From assembly GCF_013372105.1 (NCBI RefSeq), contig NZ_CP053825.1, forward strand, positions 868,001-932,000: DNA of 64,000 nucleotides, written 5' to 3'. Shown here piece by piece: positions 52,054 to 60,915 of the stretch. The DNA is from Campylobacter armoricus. Its GTDB lineage: Bacteria; Campylobacterota; Campylobacteria; Campylobacterales; Campylobacteraceae. The number at the start of each line of letters is the position of its first letter. Within the stretch, counting starts at the first letter, position 1. Both the position numbers and the translations under genes were made by a program. The notes below the pieces were generated by a model. That model had not been told where the DNA came from and did not search any database. It was given only the letters and a program-made list of their open reading frames with translations.

Positions 52054-55000
52054 ATGCGAGGAAATTTTTTAAAGATTTTTGGTGTATTGCCTTTTTTAAC
52101 AGTAGCTTTTATCAATGCTTTTGTAGATTTAGGACATAAAATCATCATACAAAATACTATTTATAAATTTTATGAAGATAGTACCCAACTTTTATTAACT
52201 GCTATAATCAACGCCCTAATGCTTTTGCCTTTTATCCTTATACTTTCACCTTCTGGATTTTTAGCGGATAAATTTCCTAAAGATAAAATTATGAAAATAT
52301 CTGCATTATTTTCAGTAATTTTAACTTGTATTATTTGTTTATGTTATTATCTTGGAGCTTTTTGGCTTGCTTTTATTATGACTTTTGTCATGGGAATACA
52401 ATCTGCCTTATATTCACCTGCAAAATATGGTTTTATAAAAGAATTAGTAGGAAAAGAGCTTTTAGCTATGGGGAATGGAGCAGTAAATGCAGTAAGCATA
52501 GTTGCTATCTTAGCAGGTATGGCTGTATTTTCTCTAAGTTTTGAAATGCTTTTTGATACAAATTTTAGCACTCCTTCAGATATTTTAAAACAAATTGCAC
52601 CTTTAGGTTTTATCTTGATTATTTTTGCGTTATTAGAACTTTTTTTAGCTTATAAACTTCCAAATTTAAAAGAAGAAAATAAAAACTTAAACTTTGATAA
52701 AAAACAATATTTTCAAGGAAAACTCTTAGCTTCTAATTTAAAAACTATTTTTTCTCATAAAATCATTTGGCTTTGTATAGTTGGAATTTCATTTTTTTGG
52801 GCTATATCACAACTTTATTTAGTAAGTTTTCCTGTATATGCAAAAAACGATCTTTTTGTAGAAAATACCTTTTATGTGCAATGTTCTTTAGCTTTTTCTG
52901 GTATAGGAGTAATCATAGGTTCAATTATTGCAGGTAAATTTTCTAAAAACTATATAGAGTTGGGTCTTATACCACTAGGTGCTTTAGGGATTTTTCTAAT
53001 GAGTATTTTAATACCATTTTTAGAAAACTTATCAAGTTATAGTGTAGTATTTTTCATTTTTGGTTTAAGTGGAGCATTCTTTATCATACCTTTAAATTCT
53101 CTCATACAATTTCATGCTAAAGAAAATGAGTTAGGAAAAGTTTTAGCAGGAAATAATTTCATACAAAATATTTTTATGTTAGGCTTTTTAGCACTAGCCA
53201 CTTTTGGTGCTTATGCAAAAATTGAAGTAATTAATTTATTTTATTTTATCATAGCAGTAGCATTTTTTGGAAGTATTTATGTGCTTAGCAAACTGCCTTT
53301 TTCTTTAGTGCGTTTATTAATGAGTATAGCTTTTTTTCAGCGTTATCGTTTACTGGTAGAAGGTTTTGAAAATATACCCGAAAAAGGTGGGGCATTACTA
53401 CTAGGCAATCACATTTCTTTTATAGACTGGGCTATTGTGCAAATGGCTATACCAAGAAAAATCTATTTTGTCATGGAAAAAAGTATTTATTCTAAATGGT
53501 ATATTAAATTTTTTCTTGATAAATTTGGAGTTATTCCTGTTTCTAGTGCTTCTAGTAAATCGAGTTTAGAGCTTATTGCCATGCATATTAAAAATGGAAA
53601 TTTAGTTTGTCTTTTTCCAGAAGGTGTGCTTTCACGCCATGGACAACTAAATGAATTTAAAGGTGGATTTGAGCTAGTTTGTTCAAAACTAGAAGCTCAA
53701 GATGGAGTGATTTTACCTTTTTATATTAGAGGACTTTGGGGAAGTGCTTTTTCAAGAAGTGATGAAGAGTTTTCAGCAAGAAATCGTAAAATAAGCAAAA
53801 GAAAAATCGCCATTGCTTTTGGAAAAAGCTTACCGATACACTCTAAAAAAGAAGTGGTTAAGGCTAAAGTTTTTGAGCTTTCATTTATTGCTTGGAAATC
53901 TCAATGTGAAAGTATGCATACTATAGCTAGATCTTGGATAGATAGTGCTAAAAGAAATTTAAGTCAAATTGCTATTGTTGATCCTTTAATAGGCGGTATT
54001 ACTTATAGAAAAATGCTTGCATTAAGTTTAGTTTTTAGCTCTTTTATAAAAAATAGATCAAATGAGTTGAATATACAGCATACTCAAGGAAGCTATGCTC
54101 CAAAAGAAGAATGTATAGGAATTTTACTCCCTGCTTCTATGGCTAGCTCACTTTGTAATTTAAGTGTATTACTTGCGAATAAAATCGTGGTTAATTTAAA
54201 TTTCACAGCAGGAGCAAAGGCAATTAATCAAGCCGTTCAAAGTTCTCAAATTCAACAAATTTATACTTCTAGAAAATTTATGGAAAAACTTGAAAACAAA
54301 GGTATAAAATTAGAGTTTGAAGCTCATGTTAGGCTTATTTTTATGGAAGATGTTATTACAAGTTTTAAAAAACAAAAACTTAAAATTTTTTCTACACTTA
54401 CTTTAGTAAGCATCTTACCTACTTGCTTAATAAAAGCATTATTTGCACCAAATAAACAAAATCTCGCCATAGCTGCTATTTTATTTAGCAGTGGTAGCGA
54501 AGGAACTCCAAAAGGAGTGATGCTAAATAATCGCAATATTTTAAGCAATATAGCTCAAATTTCAGATGTATTATGTGCAAAAAATGAAGATGTTGTTTTA
54601 TCTTCCTTACCACCTTTTCATGCTTTTGGTTTAACCGTAACTACTTTTTTGCCTTTATTAGAAGGTATTAAGAGTGTAACATATGCTGATCCAACTGATG
54701 CGCTAGGTATCGCAAAGGCTATAGTAAAAAACAATGTAAGCATTATGTGCGGAACCTCAACTTTTCTAGGTATTTATGCAAGAAATAAAAAACTTGATGC
54801 AATTATGTTTGAAAGCTTAAGAATCATCGTCTCAGGTGCTGAAAAACTCAAAAGCGAGGTAAGAACTGCCTTTGAAATGAAATTTAAAAAACCTATCTTT
54901 GAAGGCTACGGGGCTACTGAAACTACTCCGGTTGCAAGTGTAAATTTGCCAAATAAATTTGATCCTGATTATTGGGTATTACACCGTGCTAATAAAGAAG

Positions 55001-55566
55001 GGAGTGTTGGCATGCCTTTACCAGGAAGTGCTATACGCATAGTCGATCCATCTACCTATGAAAGTTTAAATCATGGAGAAGATGGTTTGATACTCATTGG
55101 CGGACATCAAGTCATGGTAGGATATTTAAACAATAAAGAAAAAACTAATGAAGTCATCAAAGAAATCGATGGCATACGCTGGTATAATACCGGTGATAAA
55201 GGCCATGTTGATGAAGATGGATTTTTATATATAGTAGATCGTTATTCTCGTTTTGCAAAAATTGGTGGAGAGATGATTTCACTTGGAGCTTTAGAAGAAG
55301 AAATTGCTAAATTTATTAATACCGAAGTAGTAAAATTTTGCGCTGTAGCCTTAGAAGATGAAAAAAAAGGTGAAATGGTTTGTTTATTGATAGAATGTCA
55401 AGATCAAGATTTTGAAGGTATTGTTGAAGCGATTAAAAATTCTAATATGCCTGCCATTTTTAAACCAAGTAAATATTTCAAAGTAGATCAAATTCCACTT
55501 TTAGGCTCAGGTAAAGTAGATTTAAAAGGCGCTAAAGATTTGGCAAAGATTTTACAAGAAAATTAA
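52054..55566 (+). CDS. tripartite LplT-PlsC-acyl-ACP synthetase (Aas-type) fusion
   Basis: A 1170-residue fusion. Residues about 1-415: an MFS transporter with 12 helices, like the lysophospholipid flippase LplT. About 440-620: a PlsC-type acyltransferase with the NHISFID (HX4D, near 452) and FPEGVLSRHG motifs. About 650-1165: an AMP-binding acyl-ACP/CoA ligase with LFSSGSEGTPKGVMLN (near 811), GYGATETTPVASVN and YNTGDKGHVDEDGFLYIVDR. Together these would bring lysophospholipids in and re-acylate them, as the separate lplT-aas genes do in E. coli. The ATG at 52054 has GGAG seven bases upstream; an ATG at 52042 lacks one. Confidence 0.9.
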   Translation: MRGNFLKIFGVLPFLTVAFINAFVDLGHKIIIQNTIYKFYEDSTQLLLTAIINALMLLPFILILSPSGFLADKFPKDKIMKISALFSVILTCIICLCYYLGAFWLAFIMTFVMGIQSALYSPAKYGFIKELVGKELLAMGNGAVNAVSIVAILAGMAVFSLSFEMLFDTNFSTPSDILKQIAPLGFILIIFALLELFLAYKLPNLKEENKNLNFDKKQYFQGKLLASNLKTIFSHKIIWLCIVGISFFWAISQLYLVSFPVYAKNDLFVENTFYVQCSLAFSGIGVIIGSIIAGKFSKNYIELGLIPLGALGIFLMSILIPFLENLSSYSVVFFIFGLSGAFFIIPLNSLIQFHAKENELGKVLAGNNFIQNIFMLGFLALATFGAYAKIEVINLFYFIIAVAFFGSIYVLSKLPFSLVRLLMSIAFFQRYRLLVEGFENIPEKGGALLLGNHISFIDWAIVQMAIPRKIYFVMEKSIYSKWYIKFFLDKFGVIPVSSASSKSSLELIAMHIKNGNLVCLFPEGVLSRHGQLNEFKGGFELVCSKLEAQDGVILPFYIRGLWGSAFSRSDEEFSARNRKISKRKIAIAFGKSLPIHSKKEVVKAKVFELSFIAWKSQCESMHTIARSWIDSAKRNLSQIAIVDPLIGGITYRKMLALSLVFSSFIKNRSNELNIQHTQGSYAPKEECIGILLPASMASSLCNLSVLLANKIVVNLNFTAGAKAINQAVQSSQIQQIYTSRKFMEKLENKGIKLEFEAHVRLIFMEDVITSFKKQKLKIFSTLTLVSILPTCLIKALFAPNKQNLAIAAILFSSGSEGTPKGVMLNNRNILSNIAQISDVLCAKNEDVVLSSLPPFHAFGLTVTTFLPLLEGIKSVTYADPTDALGIAKAIVKNNVSIMCGTSTFLGIYARNKKLDAIMFESLRIIVSGAEKLKSEVRTAFEMKFKKPIFEGYGATETTPVASVNLPNKFDPDYWVLHRANKEGSVGMPLPGSAIRIVDPSTYESLNHGEDGLILIGGHQVMVGYLNNKEKTNEVIKEIDGIRWYNTGDKGHVDEDGFLYIVDRYSRFAKIGGEMISLGALEEEIAKFINTEVVKFCAVALEDEKKGEMVCLLIECQDQDFEGIVEAIKNSNMPAIFKPSKYFKVDQIPLLGSGKVDLKGAKDLAKILQEN

Positions 55567-55655
55567 AAGTATATTTTATAATAAATATAGCATATTTGAT
55601 ATTTATTATTATTTTTTTGATACATTATATGCTAAAAATATTAAAAAGGGAAATA

Positions 55656-56600
55656 ATGAAAATTTTTGATATGGTAGTTATTGGTGCTGGACCTGCTGGT
55701 ATCGCAGCTGGAGTAGAAGCAAAAATAAAAAATAAAGAAGTAATTATATTAGAAAAAGCTGATGCAATTTGTCAAACTTTAGTTAAATTCTATAAAGAAG
55801 GCAAAAGGGTTGATAAAGCTTATAAAGGTTGTGATAGCACAAATCATGGTCATATAGATTTTAACGATGGAACCAGAGAAAGCACCATAGAGACTTTTGA
55901 AAATACAATTAAAGAACATAATCTTGAAATTAAATTTTCAAGCGAAGTTGAAAGTATCAAACAAGATGGTGAAAATTTTATCGTTAGCACTGCAAATGAA
56001 AACTATATTTGCAAAAACGCTGTAGTTGCTATAGGCAGAATGGGCAAACCAAACAAGCCAAGCTATGCTCTACCTATGACTTTAACTAAAATCATAAATT
56101 TTAACGCTAATTCTACTAGCCAAAATGAAAAAATTTTAGTAGTTGGCGGAGGAAATTCAGCTGCAGAATATGCAATAGATCTAGCTAAAAATAACGATGT
56201 TACACTTTGTTATAGAAGAGAAACTTTTTCAAGATTAAATGATATCAATCTTGAAGATTTGCAAAAAGCATTTAACGAAGGTGTTATTAAAGCAAAACTT
56301 GGCATAGACATTATAAGTATTGAAGATGAAAGTGGCAAAGCTAAAGTTAATTTTACTGATAATTCTAGTGAAATTTATGATCGTATTATTTATGCTATAG
56401 GTGGTTCAACTCCACTTGATTTTTTACAAAAATGCTCTATACAAGTAGATGACAAAGGCGTTCCAAGTTTTGATGAAAATAAAGAAAGCAATGTTAAAGG
56501 TTTGTTTGTAGCTGGAGACATAGCTAGTAAAAATGGTGCTTCTATCGTTGTAGGTTTAAATGATGCGTTTAAAATCTGTAATCATCTTTATAAATGCTAA
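55656..56600 (+). CDS. FAD/NAD(P)-binding oxidoreductase, thioredoxin reductase-like without CxxC
   Basis: A 314-residue flavoprotein with two dinucleotide-binding folds, GAGPAGIAAGVEAK near the N-terminus and VVGGGNSAAEYAIDLAK centrally, plus the FAD motif GLFVAGDIASKNGAS. It resembles thioredoxin reductase and the YpdA group, but I see no redox CxxC, so it must use another acceptor. Start at the ATG at 55656 after AAAAAGGGAAATA; a longer reading from 55596 is unsupported. Its 3' end overlaps the following methyltransferase gene. Confidence 0.85.
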   Translation: MKIFDMVVIGAGPAGIAAGVEAKIKNKEVIILEKADAICQTLVKFYKEGKRVDKAYKGCDSTNHGHIDFNDGTRESTIETFENTIKEHNLEIKFSSEVESIKQDGENFIVSTANENYICKNAVVAIGRMGKPNKPSYALPMTLTKIINFNANSTSQNEKILVVGGGNSAAEYAIDLAKNNDVTLCYRRETFSRLNDINLEDLQKAFNEGVIKAKLGIDIISIEDESGKAKVNFTDNSSEIYDRIIYAIGGSTPLDFLQKCSIQVDDKGVPSFDENKESNVKGLFVAGDIASKNGASIVVGLNDAFKICNHLYKC

Positions 56601-57289
56601 AACTCTTTCAATATCCAAAAGGCTATCGTTACAACAATGATAGTCTTTTACTTTTTGATTTTTTATCCAAACAAAATTTGCAAGGAAATGTTTTAGATAT
56701 AGGTTGTGGTTGTGGAATTTTAGGCTTATTAATAAAACAAAAATTTCCAAATTCTAAAGTCTTTATGCTTGATATACAACAACAAAATATTGATTTAACT
56801 TATAAAAATTCTATAGAAAATAGCTTAGATATCCAAGCTATTTGTCAAGATTTTTTGCACTTTGAAAGTGATATTAAATTTGATTATTTAGTTTCTAACC
56901 CTCCATTTTATAAGCAAAATACCCAAAAAACAGATAATTTACATATGAACATTTCAAGATATCAAGAATTTATGCCACTTGAAAAAATGATAGCTAAAAT
57001 AAATTCCATAATCAAACCAAATGGAAAAATTTATATATGCTATGAGGCTGAATTTTTAGATGCAATTTGTGCTTATTTTATGCAATATAAAATAAAACTT
57101 ACTAAATTGCAATTTATCCACTCTAATAATGCTAAATCAGCAAGGTTAATATTATTAGAAGCTAGAAAAAATAGTAAAAGTCCTATTGAAATTTTACCAC
57201 CACTATTTATGTATGAAAATGATAATTTAAGCCAAGTTATAGAAGAAATTTATAAAACAACTGGAACAATTAGTTATGATTTACAATAA
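56594..57289 (+). CDS. tRNA1(Val) (adenine-N6)-methyltransferase-like protein (TrmN6/YfiC family)
   Basis: A 231-residue class I SAM methyltransferase. It has the YfiC-type start QYPKGYRYNNDSLLLFDFL, motif I VLDIGCGCGILGLL, and the N6-adenine/glutamine catalytic motif NPPF in DYLVSNPPFYKQ. TrmN6 in E. coli modifies A37 of tRNA-Val. It overlaps genes on both sides, opening a compact operon through to selU. Confidence 0.85.
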   Translation: MLKLFQYPKGYRYNNDSLLLFDFLSKQNLQGNVLDIGCGCGILGLLIKQKFPNSKVFMLDIQQQNIDLTYKNSIENSLDIQAICQDFLHFESDIKFDYLVSNPPFYKQNTQKTDNLHMNISRYQEFMPLEKMIAKINSIIKPNGKIYICYEAEFLDAICAYFMQYKIKLTKLQFIHSNNAKSARLILLEARKNSKSPIEILPPLFMYENDNLSQVIEEIYKTTGTISYDLQ

Positions 57290-57647
57290 AGATTATGATT
57301 ACACTTTCGATGAAAGTGCTTGCCAAAGATGTCAAGGAAAATGTTGCACTGGAGAAAGTGGCTATATATTTGCTAATCAAGATGAGCTTTATAAAATAGC
57401 AAATTTTTTAAATTTGAGTTTTGAAGAATTTCAAAAACAATACCTCATCAAAGTTGGATTTAAGTATAGTTTTAAAGAAGCAAAATACGAAGATGGCTAT
57501 CGTTGTATTTTTTTTGATACAATGTATAAAAAATGTTTAATTTACCAATACAGACCAAAGCAATGCAAAACTTTTCCATTTTGGGAATATTTTAAAACAC
57601 ACAAAGAGGAGCTACAAAAAGAATGTATAGGGGTTTGTTTTCACTAA
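57276..57647 (+). CDS. YkgJ family cysteine-cluster protein
   Basis: A 123-residue protein with the cysteine-rich CQRCQGKCC near the N-terminus (about 15-23) and further cysteines in GYRCIFFDTMYKKCLIYQYRPKQCKTFP. This is the typical YkgJ/Zn- or Fe-S-binding layout. Function of the family is not established. Overlaps the methyltransferase and the TPR gene, so translation is coupled. Confidence 0.85.
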   Translation: MIYNKDYDYTFDESACQRCQGKCCTGESGYIFANQDELYKIANFLNLSFEEFQKQYLIKVGFKYSFKEAKYEDGYRCIFFDTMYKKCLIYQYRPKQCKTFPFWEYFKTHKEELQKECIGVCFH

Positions 57648-58858
57648 TTATCACTTTTATTTTAACTAGTTTTGTTTTTGCAAAAGGCGAAGATAAAATC
57701 TTAAAAGCACTTATTTATGAAGAGTATGGACAATTTCAAGAAGCTTGTGATATTTATACAAATTTATTTATAGACAACAACGAAAGTATTTATTTGCAAA
57801 AAGCTTTATTTTTAGCTTTGAGCAATAATTTAAAACAAAAAGAAAAACTTTTAAAAGCATCTAAAGATTTCCTAAATCAAGCAGTTATTGCTAGGTTAAA
57901 TGCTTTGTATTTTTTTGAAATAGGAGATTACCAACAAGCCGAAACTATACTTTATAAACTTATAAAAGAAGAACAAGATTATAAAAATTATGAGATACTA
58001 GGTGATATTTTTGCAAAAAAAGCTTTATTTAGCAAAGCACTAGAGCAATACAATCTTGCTTACAAACTTTTTGAACACGAAAGTTTATTGCTTAAAATAG
58101 CTGAAATAAATATCAAAAATAAAAATATCAATCAAGCAAAAAAAATTTTAGAAGAATTTGTAAAAAGCTCACAATGTGGTCTTAAAACATGCACCATACT
58201 TTTAAAAATTTATCAAGAGCAAAAAGATAATAAATCGAGCATTCAAATTCTTAAAAAACTATATAAGATTAATAATGACATTAAATATATTTATGCTATC
58301 ATAGAACTTTTAGTTCAAGATAAAGACTATACTCAAGCTCTAAATTTAACCCAAAAATACAACATAGATCCTGATACTAAAATTTTTTTATACACACAAA
58401 CAAAAGATTATAAAAAAGCTTATGAAATAGCTTTAAAGCATTATGAACTTAGCAAAGATAAAAAATATCTTTCTATGGCTGGAGTTTTGGAATCTGAAAT
58501 ATATATGGATCCTAAAAGTAAAAAAATAAACGATCTTACAAAATTAGCTTCTATTTTAAAAAAATTTGAAGATAGTGTAGATATACGCAGTGATGCTTTA
58601 TATCAAAACTATTATGGTTATACTTTAATTGAATATGATATAGATATTAAAAAAGGTATAGAGCTAGTAGAATGGGCTTTAGAGCAAGAACCTGAAAATC
58701 TCTATTATCTTGATTCGCTAGCTTGGGGGTATTACAAACTAAATGATTGTAAAAAAGCTTATGAAATTTTACAAAAAACCTTACATGATAAAGAATTTTC
58801 AAATTCACAAGAAAGCAAAGATCATTTAAAGGCTATAAAAAAATGTTTGAAAAAATAA
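57623..58858 (+). CDS. TPR-repeat periplasmic/exported protein
   Basis: A 411-residue protein with a signal sequence (MYRGLFSLIITFILTSFVFA) and at least six TPR-like helical pairs (for example YGQFQEACDIYTNLF, YQQAETILYKLIKE, LFSKALEQYNLAYKLF, NDCKKAYEILQKTL). TPR proteins act as scaffolds. Corresponds by position to C. jejuni Cj0497 (annotated as lipoprotein, recalled), but I see no clear lipobox cysteine here. Overlaps neighbours on both sides. Confidence 0.85.
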   Translation: MYRGLFSLIITFILTSFVFAKGEDKILKALIYEEYGQFQEACDIYTNLFIDNNESIYLQKALFLALSNNLKQKEKLLKASKDFLNQAVIARLNALYFFEIGDYQQAETILYKLIKEEQDYKNYEILGDIFAKKALFSKALEQYNLAYKLFEHESLLLKIAEINIKNKNINQAKKILEEFVKSSQCGLKTCTILLKIYQEQKDNKSSIQILKKLYKINNDIKYIYAIIELLVQDKDYTQALNLTQKYNIDPDTKIFLYTQTKDYKKAYEIALKHYELSKDKKYLSMAGVLESEIYMDPKSKKINDLTKLASILKKFEDSVDIRSDALYQNYYGYTLIEYDIDIKKGIELVEWALEQEPENLYYLDSLAWGYYKLNDCKKAYEILQKTLHDKEFSNSQESKDHLKAIKKCLKK

Positions 58859-59448
58859 ATCTAAAGGATTATTTTTTAAAAACACAAACAATACTGCAAA
58901 CAAAAAAAACTAATTTTTCTTACGAAATGTTAGGTAGAAGCTTAGCAGCAAATGCTTTTTATCCCAAAGACATTTATACACTTTTATTAGAGCAAAAACT
59001 TTCTACTTTTTTATACACCAACAATTTAAATTTAAAACAAAATGATTTTGATGGAATTATCATACCAACTAGTCCTTTAGAAAAACAAGATATACAAAAT
59101 ATAAGTTTTTTTAGGCGTTATCATCATGAAAAACCCATTATACAATTTGATTTTATATTTGATGAATATCAAATTTTAGAAAGTTTGGTTTATGGTGCTG
59201 ATGCTTTTATTATATTTCCTAAAATGTTAAAAATTTTACAATTAAAAAAGCTTTATAATTTCGCTATTCATCTTGGTTTAGAAGCCATATTTTATATAGA
59301 AAATAAAAAAGATTTAAATAATGCTATTTTAGCTGGCGCTAGAATTTTTTTAGTTAATGATGAAAAACTTTTACCTTTGATACCAAAAAACAAAGCCCTT
59401 ATAAGCAAAAATATTAAAAATCTACATGCTTGTATAAAGGATGGTTGA
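58843..59448 (+). CDS. degenerate TrpC-like protein (indole-3-glycerol-phosphate synthase remnant)
   Basis: A 201-residue protein collinear with TrpC: SYEMLGRSLAANAFYPKDI (26-44), FDFIFDEYQILESLVYGADA (102-121) and AIHLGLEAIFYIENKKDLNN (141-160) match the enzyme. It is short by about 55 residues. The substrate/catalytic segment AE-x-K-x-x-SPS is missing, the catalytic lysine of LRKDFI is F102 (IQFDFI), the NxRxL motif is lost and the ESG phosphate-binding end is absent. It should not synthesise indoleglycerol phosphate. The ORF is nonetheless intact and coupled to its neighbours (TGATG with the HIT gene), so it may be translated. Confidence 0.75.
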   Translation: MFEKINLKDYFLKTQTILQTKKTNFSYEMLGRSLAANAFYPKDIYTLLLEQKLSTFLYTNNLNLKQNDFDGIIIPTSPLEKQDIQNISFFRRYHHEKPIIQFDFIFDEYQILESLVYGADAFIIFPKMLKILQLKKLYNFAIHLGLEAIFYIENKKDLNNAILAGARIFLVNDEKLLPLIPKNKALISKNIKNLHACIKDG

Positions 59449-59936
59449 TGGAATATTTATATGCACCCTGGAGAGATGTTTATTTTAACAATAAAGATAA
59501 AAATTTTTGCCCTTTTTGTCATTGCACACATCATTTAAATCAAGATGAGGAACTTGGAGTGATTTTTAGAGCCAAAGAATGCTTTGGTGTTATGAATAAG
59601 TATCCTTATAGCCCTGGACATTTTATGATTATCCCTTACAAGCATTTAGAAAATATAGAAGATTTAGAAGAAAATACTTGGATACAAATGAGCTATTATG
59701 TAAGAATTGGTGTTAAAATTTTAAAACAAGAATTTTATGCCAAAGGGGTTAATATAGGTATGAACTTAGGTGCCGCAGCAGGAGCTGGTATAGCACCACA
59801 TTGTCATTATCATCTAATCCCAAGATGGCAAGGTGATACTAATTTCATCACAACCATAGGACAAACTAGAGTTTGCGGGAGTGATTTAAAAAAAATTTAT
59901 ACAATTTTATGTAAAGCATTTAAAGAATATGTATAA
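59448..59936 (+). CDS. HIT family nucleotide-binding protein
   Basis: A 162-residue histidine-triad protein with MEYLYAPWRDVYF at the start, a zinc-type CPFCHCTH segment, and the HIT motif HCHYHLIPRW (near 117-125). It is related to Ap4A phosphorylase-like and Fhit-type hydrolases acting on nucleotide phosphates. The ATG at 59448 overlaps the previous stop and follows AAAGGATGG. Counterpart of C. jejuni Cj0499 (recalled). Confidence 0.88.
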   Translation: MEYLYAPWRDVYFNNKDKNFCPFCHCTHHLNQDEELGVIFRAKECFGVMNKYPYSPGHFMIIPYKHLENIEDLEENTWIQMSYYVRIGVKILKQEFYAKGVNIGMNLGAAAGAGIAPHCHYHLIPRWQGDTNFITTIGQTRVCGSDLKKIYTILCKAFKEYV

Positions 59937-60912
59937 AGAAGTTGATTTTGAAAATTTTTTAAATTATAATTTTGATTTATTAATTGATGCAAGAAGCCCT
60001 AGAGAATATAACTTTGCTCACATTAAAAATGCTAAAAATTATTACGCTTTAAATAATGAAGAATTTGAAGAAATAGGAGCTCTTTATAAAAAAAGCAAAG
60101 GTTTGGCTAAAGCAAAAGGTGCTAGTTATATCTGCAAAAATATGAGCTATCACATCAATGAACTTTTTCAAAATTACAAGATAGGTTCCTTGGTTGGAAT
60201 TTATTGTGCAAGAGGCGGAAAAAGATCTAAAGCCATTGCTCTAATTTTAGCAGAACTTGGTTATAGGATTGTAAGATTAGAAGGTGGTTATAAAGCTTAT
60301 AGAAGCTATGTAAGTGCATTTTTCCAAAAGAAATTGAATATTGAATTTTTATGTCTTTGTGGCAATACCGCAAGCGGTAAAAGTGATTTATTAAATTTAT
60401 TAGACAATGCTTTAAATCTTGAAAAATTAGCTAACCATCAAGGATCAAGTTTTGGTAAAATTTATGGAGAACAACCTAGTCAAAAAGCTTTCGAAGATGA
60501 ATTGTTTTATTTTTTAAAATACTATCCTTATAAGACTTGTTTTATAGAAGCTGAAAGTAGGCAAATTGGAAATTTAACCTTGCCATTAAATTTATACCAA
60601 GCTATGCAAAATGCAAAAAAAATTTGGTGCGAATGTGATATAAATTTTCGTATCCAAAGAGTTTTAAAAAACTATACTCCAATGAAAAAAGAAATTTTTC
60701 TTGAATGTGTAGAAAAAATCAGTCCTTATATTAGTAAAGAATTCAAAGAAAAACTTTGTAAAAATTTTGAAAATAACAACTTAAAAATTTGCATAAAAAT
60801 GCTTTTTGAGTATTATGATAGAGTGTATAAAAAACCTACAAAAATTGATTATTTTATCAATAGTTCTAATTTAGATGAAGCTAAAAAACATCTTATGAGT
60901 TTAAACTCATAA
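59929..60912 (+). CDS. selU: tRNA 2-selenouridine synthase (rhodanese + P-loop)
   Basis: A 327-residue enzyme that replaces sulfur by selenium in the wobble 2-thiouridine of certain tRNAs, using selenophosphate. N-terminal rhodanese domain with the active cysteine C93 in YCARGGKRSKAIA, then a P-loop GNTASGKS (145-152) and FIEAESRQIGN, the SelU-specific arrangement. Overlaps the HIT gene by 8 bases. Its stop lies within a 26-base palindrome shared with the Pit gene. Together with the SelW-like selenoprotein this indicates a working selenium pathway. Confidence 0.9.
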   Translation: MYKEVDFENFLNYNFDLLIDARSPREYNFAHIKNAKNYYALNNEEFEEIGALYKKSKGLAKAKGASYICKNMSYHINELFQNYKIGSLVGIYCARGGKRSKAIALILAELGYRIVRLEGGYKAYRSYVSAFFQKKLNIEFLCLCGNTASGKSDLLNLLDNALNLEKLANHQGSSFGKIYGEQPSQKAFEDELFYFLKYYPYKTCFIEAESRQIGNLTLPLNLYQAMQNAKKIWCECDINFRIQRVLKNYTPMKKEIFLECVEKISPYISKEFKEKLCKNFENNNLKICIKMLFEYYDRVYKKPTKIDYFINSSNLDEAKKHLMSLNS

Positions 60913-60915
60913 GAT
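60890..60915. terminator. perfect 26-base palindrome at the selU/Pit convergence
   Basis: A fully self-complementary 26-base sequence centred on GTTTAAAC that contains both stop codons (selU TAA at 60910, Pit TGA read from 60909). It has no loop and only a weak T run beyond, so it may be a bidirectional terminator or a protein-binding palindrome. Confidence 0.55.

Noticed and set aside
57623-58858. TPR protein as a lipoprotein
   Set aside because: The signal sequence ends in SFVFA-KG with no lipobox cysteine, unlike the annotation I recall for the C. jejuni counterpart.
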